In this document: piece by piece, positions 7,375 through 15,076 of the stretch | Layout: the number at the start of each line of letters is the position of its first letter | Position numbering within the stretch: the first letter of the stretch is position 1 | From: JABDJZ01 sp047619685 | GTDB taxonomy: Bacteria > Bacteroidota > Rhodothermia > Rhodothermales > UBA10348 | DNA: 64,000 bases | Direction: 5' to 3' | Assembly: GCA_047619685.1 (NCBI GenBank) | Contig: JBLHLC010000007.1 | Span: 61,177-125,176, forward strand | Made by a program: the position numbers and the translations under genes | The notes under the pieces: generated by a model | Databases searched by the model: none | Seen by the model: the letters and a program-made list of their open reading frames with translations, nothing else | Told to the model about the DNA's origin: nothing

Positions 7375-9024
7375 ATGAAACGCTTTCAAACGCGGGATGA
7401 GGTGGATTTTGTGATTGTCGGCTCAGGTGCTGCGGGTGGCATTATGGCTCGCGAACTGTCCGTTGCAGGGTTCGATGTGGTGGTCCTGGAGCAGGGCAAG
7501 TACCGCAAGCGGGAGGACTTCAACCACGACGAGTGGACTCACTTCGTTCAGGGTGCCTGGACCAATGATCCTGATGGCGGTCAAAGGCAGACGTTTCGGA
7601 GCAGCCTGGACGAAGAGGCGGCGCCTCTCCCGGTGGCGCCCGCCTACTACGCGCGCACAGTCGGAGGCTCAAGCGTCCACTTCACGGCCAATTTCTGGCG
7701 TTTCCACCCGATCGATTTCAATGAGGCCAGCGTCCTGGGCAGCATTCCCGGGACAAATCTTGCCGATTGGCCCATCGACTACGACGAACTCGAGCCGTAT
7801 TACACGCGTGTGGATTACGAAATCGGCGTTTCCGGAGAGCAGGGACCGTTCGATCCTTCCAGATCGCGGCCATGGGCCATGCCGCCCCTCCCCCCCAAGG
7901 CGTCGGGAGTTCTATTCGACAAGGGCGCGTCCGCGTTGGGGCTGCACTCGCAACCCGCCCCGATGGCCATTAACTCGGAACTGTTCAAAGGCGCGCCACC
8001 CTGCATGAATTGCGGGTTCTGTCTGGGATATGGCTGCGAGGTGGGAGCCAAGTCTTCCACGTTGGAGCGCATGATTCCCGAGGCTGAAGCCACTGGCCGA
8101 TGCGAGATCCGCTCCGAATGTACCGTCTTCAACGTGGCCACTGGCCCCGACGGCCGAGTGACCGAGGTCCGCTATTTCGATCCGGACGGTGTCGAGCAGG
8201 CCCAGCGTGCCCGGGCCGTGGTGCTCTGCGCCAACGGAGCCGAGACGTCCAAACTGCTGCTCATGTCCGAAAACGCACAGCAACCGAGCGGGCTGGGGAA
8301 TTCCAGCGGGATGGTGGGAAGAAACCTCATGTTCAACGGGCAGACGGCTGCTTCCGGGTTGTTTGAGCATGAGTTGAACGAATACAAGGGCCCGCTGGTC
8401 AGTCGCATCATCCACGACTTCTACGACAGCGACCCCAAGCGCGGCTTCTACGGAGGCGGTGGAATGGACGCTCGCTCATTTGCGAGCGGTCCGATACTCT
8501 TTGCATCAGGAGGACTCCCTGAGACCACCCCCCGGTGGGGCCAAGAGTTCAAGGATGCAATGGCTCACTACTACACGCGATCCTTTGAGGTCGCTGGCCA
8601 CACGACATCGTTGCCACTGGATAGCAACAGAATCGACCTAGACCCGGTGGCCAAAGACCGTTTCGGTTTACCTGCGCTCAGGGTAACCTATCGCGATCAC
8701 GACGACGACCTCGCCATGATGCGATTCCTTCAACAAAAAGGACTCGAGATACTTGATGCGGCCGGCGCGAAGGAGACATGGTCAAGCGAAGTCGTTCCGC
8801 AAACCCTTGGCGCCCATTTGCTGGGAACGTGCCGGATGGGGAATGATGCCTCGACTTCGGTGGTGGATAGATATCACCGGTCGCACGACGTTGAAAACCT
8901 GTTCATTGTTGACGGGTCCAGCTTCGTTACTTCAGGCCGCGGGCAGCCCACCATGACCATCATGGCCCTGGCGTTCCGGGCAGCCGAGCACATTGCGGAG
9001 GCGGTGAGGCGGGGAGAGGTGTAG
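7375..9024 (+). CDS. GMC-family FAD oxidoreductase (membrane sugar/alcohol dehydrogenase large subunit)
   Basis: A 549-residue flavoprotein. The N-terminus carries the FAD Rossmann motif (VDFVIVGSGAAGGIMAREL, Glu after VVLE). Mid-protein is a Cys-rich patch CMNCGFCLGYGCEVGAKSS, seen in GMC enzymes linked to gluconate/sorbose-dehydrogenase-type complexes. The C-terminal GMC motif has HLLGTCRMG followed by NLFIVDGSSFVTSGRGQPT. It has no signal of its own and is probably carried out by the Tat-tagged subunit encoded 4 bp upstream, together oxidising a sugar or polyol in the periplasm. The substrate cannot be read from sequence, and no cytochrome c subunit is in the window. Confidence 0.92.
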   Translation: MKRFQTRDEVDFVIVGSGAAGGIMARELSVAGFDVVVLEQGKYRKREDFNHDEWTHFVQGAWTNDPDGGQRQTFRSSLDEEAAPLPVAPAYYARTVGGSSVHFTANFWRFHPIDFNEASVLGSIPGTNLADWPIDYDELEPYYTRVDYEIGVSGEQGPFDPSRSRPWAMPPLPPKASGVLFDKGASALGLHSQPAPMAINSELFKGAPPCMNCGFCLGYGCEVGAKSSTLERMIPEAEATGRCEIRSECTVFNVATGPDGRVTEVRYFDPDGVEQAQRARAVVLCANGAETSKLLLMSENAQQPSGLGNSSGMVGRNLMFNGQTAASGLFEHELNEYKGPLVSRIIHDFYDSDPKRGFYGGGGMDARSFASGPILFASGGLPETTPRWGQEFKDAMAHYYTRSFEVAGHTTSLPLDSNRIDLDPVAKDRFGLPALRVTYRDHDDDLAMMRFLQQKGLEILDAAGAKETWSSEVVPQTLGAHLLGTCRMGNDASTSVVDRYHRSHDVENLFIVDGSSFVTSGRGQPTMTIMALAFRAAEHIAEAVRRGEV

Positions 9025-9091
9025 GGCACTACACACGGACGTTGCGAGCGCGGCACTCGGGTCCTCCAAGAGGAAACACAGGAGGAAAACA

Positions 9092-9391
9092 ATGGTAACC
9101 GTTTCGATGTCTAATGCAACCGAAACGGAACCGATGTCGTCACTCACACTGAAGAACCTGCCAACCGGACTACTGGAGCGACTTCGGAAGCGGGCTGACT
9201 CTGAGCATAGAAGTATCAACCGGCAGGCAATAGCCATTCTGGAGGCCGCCCTGCCCGAGGATGAAGCTTCTTTTGGTATCCGTTTGGCAGCTTTCCTGGA
9301 CAAGTGGGAGGGCACAGGGCTCGATGCAGATGAAGAGGTCGCGTGGCGAATAACTGGCGCCTTCCCCGGAGGCCCTGCCGGGGCGCAGTGA
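9092..9391 (+). CDS. FitA/Arc-like antitoxin (VapB-type) of a type II toxin-antitoxin pair
   Basis: A 99-residue protein with an N-terminal ribbon-helix-helix (SSLTLKNLPTGLLERLRKRAD, then HRSINRQAIAILEAAL) and a C-terminal extension to grip its toxin. A strong Shine-Dalgarno AGGAGG at 9080-9085 supports the ATG at 9092; an internal Met at residue 15 starts exactly at the RHH. Its stop overlaps the GTG of the toxin by three bases (GTGA), which is typical of coupled toxin-antitoxin translation. It neutralises the PIN nuclease and probably autorepresses the operon. Confidence 0.88.
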   Translation: MVTVSMSNATETEPMSSLTLKNLPTGLLERLRKRADSEHRSINRQAIAILEAALPEDEASFGIRLAAFLDKWEGTGLDADEEVAWRITGAFPGGPAGAQ

Positions 9392-9807
9392 AATACCTAC
9401 TGGATACTGATACGCTTTCAGAGCCGGCTCGCCGGAGCCCGGACAAGTCCGTCTTGAGACGAATGACCGAGGCGCGCCCGGAGATAGTGACATCAACGGT
9501 AGTTGTCCATGAAATGGTATTCGGCATTCTGCGCCTTCAGAAGGGGCTCAAGCGAGACATGCTGACCGAGTACTGCCGGGAATTTGTACTGGACTCAGTG
9601 CCCGCCCTCGCCTTCGATCTGGAAGCCGCTCTTTGGCTTGCCGGACAAAGAGCGACATTGGCCGCGGTTGGCCGGCCTGTCCCATTTGTCGATGGGATGA
9701 TAGCGGGTACGGCCGCCGTACACGACCTGACGTTGGTCACACACAACGTGCGTCACTTCGAGGGATTCTCCGGCCTCCGCGTAGAGTCGTGGCATATGCC
9801 GACATAA
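9388..9807 (+). CDS. PIN-domain ribonuclease toxin (VapC/FitB-type)
   Basis: A 139-residue PIN domain. The acidic active-site residues are visible: Asp6 in YLLDTDTLSE, a Glu in VVVHEMVFGI, and Asp in PFVDGMIAGTAAVHDLTLVTHN. VapC toxins cleave tRNA or rRNA at specific sites and are held by their antitoxin. The GTG start at 9388 overlaps the antitoxin stop; an ATG at 9343 would place 15 non-conserved residues ahead of the fold. All catalytic residues appear intact, so the toxin is probably functional. The pair sits between the GMC operon and an unrelated lipoprotein, as a self-contained insertion. Confidence 0.9.
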   Translation: MKYLLDTDTLSEPARRSPDKSVLRRMTEARPEIVTSTVVVHEMVFGILRLQKGLKRDMLTEYCREFVLDSVPALAFDLEAALWLAGQRATLAAVGRPVPFVDGMIAGTAAVHDLTLVTHNVRHFEGFSGLRVESWHMPT

Positions 9808-9858
9808 TATTCGATCGGCCTGACTCGGAAACCCGGAAAGGTCACCTCATTTCTCCTG

Positions 9859-10569
9859 ATGATTGTCGTCCTCGTAGCCGGCAGCTGCGACACGGCCGAT
9901 CCCGCCCTGGAGGCTCGGCTGGTCTGCACTCATGGACCAGCCGGCCAGGTGCTCCAGCCAGTGGAGGTCGGAAACTTCTGGGAGTATGAGTTCTTCTGGC
10001 GGGGAGTGCTCAGCGACGCCATTCGAATAAGTGTGGTCGAAGAACTCCCCCGAGGACGATTCAGTGACGAGCGTGCTTTCGATTTGATCGAGACCCGAGG
10101 GGGCGAGCCTGCAACGCCAGCTACGCGGAAGGACGTGTGGGCAAACGGTCCTGGCGGTCTCACTCTGGTCGGAAGGATCTTTGACATCGACGCTGATACG
10201 GTCTCTGGATTGCCACTCCTCACCCATCCGTTCCCCGCTGTTTCGGGGGAAGAATACTACTGGCACTTGTGGACCCCGCCCGACGGCGACCCCGGCGGAG
10301 AGCGTTTCCTGCGCGATTCAACTCGCTACGAAGTCGTGAGTCCTCACGAGCCCCTAGAGACCCTTTTCGGCACGTTCACGACGCACGTATACACACACTT
10401 CGCGCCTACTCCCGGCACATCGGGACACAACGCCTTCCTCCATTACGCGCCAGGTTTCGGTCTCGCGGCGTGGACAGAGTGGCCAACTAGATTTGCGCGG
10501 GTAGGCACACCGTCAGCCGAATTGAGATTGATTGATTATTGCATCAAACAAGCAGAGGACAATCCATGA
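9859..10569 (+). CDS. Hypothetical lipoprotein
   Basis: A 236-residue protein. The N-terminus MIVVLVAGSCDTADPALE looks like a short lipoprotein signal with Cys 10, though the hydrophobic part is brief and the real start may lie a little upstream. The mature part has a Cys pair (CTHGPAGQ near residue 23, YCIKQ near the end), and a core VGNFWEYEFFWRG typical of exported beta-rich proteins of unknown function in this bacterial group. I do not recognise a characterised family. It follows vapC by about 50 bp and its stop is 18 bp before the next ORF. Confidence 0.6.
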   Translation: MIVVLVAGSCDTADPALEARLVCTHGPAGQVLQPVEVGNFWEYEFFWRGVLSDAIRISVVEELPRGRFSDERAFDLIETRGGEPATPATRKDVWANGPGGLTLVGRIFDIDADTVSGLPLLTHPFPAVSGEEYYWHLWTPPDGDPGGERFLRDSTRYEVVSPHEPLETLFGTFTTHVYTHFAPTPGTSGHNAFLHYAPGFGLAAWTEWPTRFARVGTPSAELRLIDYCIKQAEDNP

Positions 10570-10587
10570 GAGCCCACATTACACGAA

Positions 10588-11236
10588 ATGCTCACCCTTT
10601 TCGTCCTGGTTCTAATCTTTCAGCCAGGCTCGTCAAATGCCCAGCGGACAACTGCTTTATTCTCTCCCTCGTCGGTTGGCCTTGACCACCTGGACCAGGA
10701 GCAATCGCGCAGGTTGACGCAAATTGGCGGGCAGGAGCGGGCCCTTCGCGCCTCAATAGTCGACGTTACCGGCGGGCCTGACGTAGCGCTAGGGCACCGC
10801 TTTCACCCCAGCGGCGGGTGCCGACATACTGGAGCCGCTTCAGGCGCTTATCGACCAGCGCGCGGAGCGACTCCACTCGGAGGTCACGGCTTCCTATCGT
10901 ATTGCCGCATCCGTACTGAAAGTGGCCGCTACCGAACCGGCGCAAACGGCCGCGGAACGGCTCGCGGCGCGCACCTTGGTGGAGCAAGGCGAGTCCGCGG
11001 GCGGGCGAGGATTTGGTCGCGGTGGCCCTCCGATGAGTCCGGAGGATCGTGCAGCCACGGCCAAGGTGCCGGGCCACATGACCGCCGAACTCAGGCTGTT
11101 GCTTGCAAAGGGCCTAACTGTTATGGAGATTCGGGACTTCCTGGTCGGCGAGTTCGATCCGCTTCCGCTTGGAGATCTGATGGGTTATCTGCGTGTCCAG
11201 GAAAAAACGGGCGCAGTGAAACTCGTTCAGCGCTAA
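10588..11236 (+). pseudogene. Secreted protein of unknown function, interrupted by a frameshift near 10793
   Basis: The first frame gives a signal peptide (MLTLFVLVLIFQPGSSNAQ) and reads sensibly to VDVTGGPDVALG at about 10793. From there the coherent reading continues one frame over: ADILEPLQALIDQRAERLHS, then KVAATEPAQTAAERLAARTL, and a C-terminal part with LAKGLTVMEIRDFLVGEFDP and LMGYLRVQEKTGAVKL. Neither half alone looks complete, so I read one gene of about 215 codons with a single-base shift, either a mutation or an assembly error. I do not recognise the family; the C-terminal helical part resembles a small winged-helix-like fold only loosely. Confidence 0.5.
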
Positions 11237-11266
11237 TCAAGGACAGACCGCATCATTGAGATACCC

Positions 11267-13378
11267 ATGACCCCAAGACTCACTTCTTCGTCACACGTGG
11301 CGGCCGCTTTCCTGGCACTTTTTCTCATCGCCCCCGCTTCTGCCTCTGGGCAGGACTGGATCAAGAGCATGCCCGGGTACGAGCAATTCGAGAAGATGCG
11401 CGCCGAGGCCGGCGACGCCTTCGTTTCGGGTGCCGCGACTGCTACCTGGGCCGATGACAGCAAGTCCTTTGAGTACACGTTTGACGGAAACGGATTTCTA
11501 TACGACGTAAAGGGGCGCGCGGCCGCCCAGATAGAGGGCGGCGATGAGCCAGCAGGTGGAAGAAGGCGAGGTGGCCCGGCGCGCGGTCGGCAGGCCGAAA
11601 GTGCGGATTCACCGGACGGGACGCTCAAAGCGTCCTATCGCGATCAGAACATGTGGCTGAGCAACGCCGACGGGACCGAAGAAAAGGCCTTGACCATCGG
11701 CGGCAGTGTGGAGAGCCGGATCAAGTACGGCGTCGCGAGTTGGGTCTACGGCGAAGAACTGGGCCAGGGAACGGCGATGTGGTGGTCCCCCTCAGGTACA
11801 CACCTGGCCTACTACCGGTTTGACGAAAGCGGCGTGCCGGACTACTACCTGCAACTGGATCAGACCAAATTGCAGAGCACGGTAGACACGGAAGCCTATC
11901 CGAAGGCCGGAGTCCCAAACCCGGTGGTGGACCTTGTTATCTACGACGTGGCAGCCGGTACCAATACGACCATCGACATTCGTGACGGCAAGCCTTTCAC
12001 GGACGATGTAGTTGGGCACTATGCCTACAACGTCAATTGGACACCGGATGGAAGCGAATTGTTGATCAACCGCACCAACCGTCGACAGAACATTCTGGAG
12101 TTGGCCGCCTGCAGTCCCACAACAGGCTCATGCCGAACCGTAGTCCGGGACGAGTGGCCGGCCAGCTGGGTGCGCAACAGGCCCACCATGCAGTTTCTGG
12201 ACGACGGGCAGCGGTTCATCTGGGCCTCCGAACGCTCGGGATGGCTGAACTATTACCTCTACAGCCTGGACGGAACACTGCTTTCCACGCTGACAAACCA
12301 TGAGTTCGAAGTCGCGAGCATCGTCAGTGTGGACGAGAAGGCGAAGGTCCTGTGGTACATGGCGCGCTCGGGAGACAACCACATGAAGCTCCAGTTGCAC
12401 ACGGTGCGATTGGATGGAACGGGCGATAAGCGCCTGACTGATCCTACGTTGGATCACGCCGTGCGGCTGTCCCCGGACCGCAAGTTCTTTGTCGATGTGT
12501 CCCAGACGCATGCCACCGCGCCGGTGACCAACCTCATGGACTCGACGGGCAAAACCGTCGCGGAGGTGGCCAAAAGCGATCTCACACGGTTCCACGAACT
12601 CGGCCTTGAGACCAATGAGCTCTTTACCTACATGGCCGCCGACGGCGTCACCGAGCTTCATGGCATTCTGAGTAAGCCATCCAATTTTGACGCGTCGAGG
12701 ATGTACCCGCTGCTGGTCAGCGTATATGCAGGTCCCAACACGAACGGTGCGCGTGAGACATTCAGGACCGCAAGTGCGCTCACCGAATATGGATTCCTGG
12801 TGGCGTCCCTGGATTCCCGGAGTGCGAACGGACGGGGCAAGCACTTCCTGGACGCGATCTACGAGAAACTCGGTATCGTGGAGGTGGACGATCAGGCTGC
12901 CGGCGTGAAAGCACTCAGGGAGCGTGACTATGTGGATGGCGAGCGCGTAGGAGTTTTCGGGACGTCCTACGGGGGGTATGTCTCTGCCATGGCCATCCTC
13001 CGATATCCAGACGTATTTCAGACTGCATCCGCATCGTCGCCCGTGACGGACTGGCGCCACTACGACACCATCTACACGGAGCGCTACATGTGGAAGCCGC
13101 AGGAAAACACCAGCGGCTACGACGAAGGCTCAGTGGTGACCTACGTCGATAATCTGGAGGGTCGTCTGATGTTGTACTACGGAACAGCCGACAACAATGT
13201 GCACCCCTCGAACATGATGGAGCTCATTCAGGCCCTTCAGGGCGCGGGGAAGAGCTTTGATGTTCAGGTGGGCCCGGACAGGGGGCACTCCGGCATAAAT
13301 CAATATCGGATGATGGAATTCTTTATCCAGAACCTGGTCCTGACCGGTCCGCGGTTGAAAGCCACGCCCGGCGGGTGA
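11267..13378 (+). CDS. Dipeptidyl peptidase IV-type S9 serine peptidase
   Basis: A 703-residue exported enzyme with a signal peptide (AAFLALFLIAPASASGQD). Residues about 60-480 form the DPP-IV beta-propeller, including the double-Glu motif WVYGEELG that binds the free N-terminus of the substrate, and YYRFDESGVPDYYL. The C-terminal alpha/beta hydrolase has the nucleophile Ser567 in GTSYGGY, the acid in YYGTADNNVHPSN and the His in DRGHSGI. It removes Xaa-Pro dipeptides from peptides in the periplasm or at the surface. An unusual Arg/Gly-rich insert (GGRRRGGPARGRQ, near residue 100) is a low-complexity loop in the propeller. It begins 30 bp after the frameshifted gene. Confidence 0.95.
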   Translation: MTPRLTSSSHVAAAFLALFLIAPASASGQDWIKSMPGYEQFEKMRAEAGDAFVSGAATATWADDSKSFEYTFDGNGFLYDVKGRAAAQIEGGDEPAGGRRRGGPARGRQAESADSPDGTLKASYRDQNMWLSNADGTEEKALTIGGSVESRIKYGVASWVYGEELGQGTAMWWSPSGTHLAYYRFDESGVPDYYLQLDQTKLQSTVDTEAYPKAGVPNPVVDLVIYDVAAGTNTTIDIRDGKPFTDDVVGHYAYNVNWTPDGSELLINRTNRRQNILELAACSPTTGSCRTVVRDEWPASWVRNRPTMQFLDDGQRFIWASERSGWLNYYLYSLDGTLLSTLTNHEFEVASIVSVDEKAKVLWYMARSGDNHMKLQLHTVRLDGTGDKRLTDPTLDHAVRLSPDRKFFVDVSQTHATAPVTNLMDSTGKTVAEVAKSDLTRFHELGLETNELFTYMAADGVTELHGILSKPSNFDASRMYPLLVSVYAGPNTNGARETFRTASALTEYGFLVASLDSRSANGRGKHFLDAIYEKLGIVEVDDQAAGVKALRERDYVDGERVGVFGTSYGGYVSAMAILRYPDVFQTASASSPVTDWRHYDTIYTERYMWKPQENTSGYDEGSVVTYVDNLEGRLMLYYGTADNNVHPSNMMELIQALQGAGKSFDVQVGPDRGHSGINQYRMMEFFIQNLVLTGPRLKATPGG

Positions 13379-13388
13379 TATTTCTGAC

Positions 13389-13988
13389 ATGGAAAAGGCC
13401 TCATTCGGAACCACCCTTCTCGTCCTGCTACTGGTAGGCTGCACACAGGAGCCGCCGCGCGCCCCCGTGTCCGTTGCGGCGCCGCAGCCCATAGTGATTA
13501 CGGACGCCTCCATCGACGGGTATCCCCCGGGATCCATGTTCGATATCGACCTGGTTAGGGAGGCGCTGCCCGGGTATGACGTCGTGGAGGCTATCGACGG
13601 CTCGGAGGGCATGGAGTGGACCGTTTTCCACGTGCTGCAGGGAGGAGAAGTCTTGCTTCAGATAGACCCCGGCCCGATGGGGACGCGGGTTGGTGCGGTG
13701 CAGAGCTGGAGCCCGGAGGTTGCGACCGAAACGGGACACCGGGTGGGGAGTCTCTTCTCCGCCGTCTATGGCCAGGGGGGAGCGGAGCACTGCAGTCCGG
13801 GGATGGAGGAGTTGTCCGGATACGCAATTTGTGCCGCTCCGGAGATGGTGCAACTGCGTTTTGTCTTCGGGGACGCCTGGGACGGCTTTGACGGAGAGTT
13901 GCCGCCACGAGAGGTGCTGGACGGCTGGACTATCGACAGGGTGGCATGGACGATCTACGCGGCGGACGATCAGAGTGAAGGGTATTAA
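13389..13988 (+). CDS. DUF1131 lipoprotein, similar to RpoE-regulated YfeY
   Basis: A 199-residue lipoprotein (LLVLLLVGC). The body follows the layout of enterobacterial YfeY/DUF1131: PGSMFDIDLVREALPGYDVV, a central strand region GGEVLLQIDPG, GHRVGSLFSAVY, a CSPGMEELSGYAIC pair of cysteines, and the end DGELPPREVLDGWTIDRVAW. The family is an envelope-stress lipoprotein of unknown biochemical role. It starts 10 bp after the DPP-IV gene, so the two are likely cotranscribed. Confidence 0.72.
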   Translation: MEKASFGTTLLVLLLVGCTQEPPRAPVSVAAPQPIVITDASIDGYPPGSMFDIDLVREALPGYDVVEAIDGSEGMEWTVFHVLQGGEVLLQIDPGPMGTRVGAVQSWSPEVATETGHRVGSLFSAVYGQGGAEHCSPGMEELSGYAICAAPEMVQLRFVFGDAWDGFDGELPPREVLDGWTIDRVAWTIYAADDQSEGY

Positions 13989-14000
13989 CCCATCGACGCC

Positions 14001-14732
14001 ATGCACAATGCGCTTCGCCAGCAGGACCACCGGCCCTGGCCAATACCGGAGGGGCCTTGGAGATGGCGCCAGTCCTGGTGCGATCTGTTGTTCGCGCATT
14101 GGAAGGTGGACGCTGGCAGTCTCCTACCAGGGATCCCGGAAGGCCTTGAGTTGGATACCCGAGATGGCTTCGCCTGGATCGGAGTTGTCCCTTTTCGCAT
14201 GGCAGGCGTGACGAGGCGACCCCTTCCTGATCTCCCCGGCGTATCCGCCTTTCCAGAAGTCAACGTCAGAACCTATGTGACCAGAAATGGAAGGCCGGGG
14301 GTGTGGTTTTTCAGTTTGGACGCCACGAATCCGCTGGCAATATGGGCCGCCAGGCGGTTCTTTCACCTCCCATACTTTCGGGCTGACATCCGGATTGCCC
14401 CCCTGGAGAAGGGGTTTGACTACGCTTGCTCTCGGCGTCAGGATGATGCGTCGTTCGAGGTCACTTTCGCGCCCGCCGGTCCCGTCCGCAGGGCCGAGGT
14501 TGGCAGCCTCGAGCACTGGTTGACCGAGCGGTATTGCCTCTATGCGGAGTCGCGCCGGGGTCAGCTTTTCAAGACGGAAGTCCACCACGAGGCGTGGCCC
14601 CTGCAGGATGCGATCGCGGAGTTCAGGGTTTCTCGTCCGGGCCTGGGACTGGAGCTGATCGGACCTCCTGACCTGCTTCATTTCTCGAAGCGGTTGGACG
14701 TTGTGGCGTGGTCTCCGGAGGTGGTCGGCTAG
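14001..14732 (+). CDS. DUF2071 (YqjF-like) protein
   Basis: A 243-residue cytoplasmic protein matching the YqjF/DUF2071 family: WRQSWCDLLFAHWKVDAGSL at the start, a central strand GFAWIGVVPFRMAGV, NVRTYVTRNGRPGVWFFSLD, then RRFFHLPYFRADI, and a C-terminal HWLTERYCLYAESRRGQL. The fold is related to acetoacetate decarboxylase, but its reaction is unknown. It lies 12 bp behind the DUF1131 gene and probably ends that transcript; the convergent small lipoprotein gene starts at its far side. Confidence 0.85.
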   Translation: MHNALRQQDHRPWPIPEGPWRWRQSWCDLLFAHWKVDAGSLLPGIPEGLELDTRDGFAWIGVVPFRMAGVTRRPLPDLPGVSAFPEVNVRTYVTRNGRPGVWFFSLDATNPLAIWAARRFFHLPYFRADIRIAPLEKGFDYACSRRQDDASFEVTFAPAGPVRRAEVGSLEHWLTERYCLYAESRRGQLFKTEVHHEAWPLQDAIAEFRVSRPGLGLELIGPPDLLHFSKRLDVVAWSPEVVG

Positions 14733-14766
14733 CTGACAGTAGGCAAGGGTGCCGCCAGGAAGTCCG

Positions 14767-15054
14767 CTAGCGGGCGACGCCAACCGACCGGCTTTCTCCC
14801 GGAGGCACGCGGACCACAATCTCAGCGAAATCCTGGATGTACCTGGTGGTCCTTTCCGCCGCGGTCTGTACGCCGTCCACCTTCAGGAACCGGTGGGTAC
14901 CGGAGATCCTGGCCCGCCAGGTGATGGGTTCAGCGCCATGGTTGGTAAGCGTAGATGACATCAAACCTGTGTCGGAACACGCGGCAAGGAGGATGGCCAC
15001 GCAGAGGAGCGCCGTCCTCGAAGCGGTGTGCCTGCTCTCAAGCTGTGCATCCAT
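14767..15054 (-). CDS. Small hypothetical lipoprotein
   Basis: A 95-residue protein with a lipoprotein signal (TALLCVAILLAACSDTGLMS, lipobox LAAC). The mature part is about 60 residues and looks beta-rich (TITWRARI-type strands, FAEIVVRVPPGESRSVGV), like a small extracellular Ig-like or FxLYD-like domain. It lies 22 bp downstream of the MacB-like permease on the same strand and may be the last gene of that operon. No specific function is recognised. Confidence 0.6.
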   Translation of the reverse strand: MDAQLESRHTASRTALLCVAILLAACSDTGLMSSTLTNHGAEPITWRARISGTHRFLKVDGVQTAAERTTRYIQDFAEIVVRVPPGESRSVGVAR

Positions 15055-15076
15055 GGAGATTGTGGCCTGGTCCTAC

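Noticed and set aside
12128..13060. A 310-codon minus-strand frame inside the DPP-IV gene
   Set aside because: It overlaps the propeller and catalytic domain of a clear S9 peptidase and has no homology pattern of its own.
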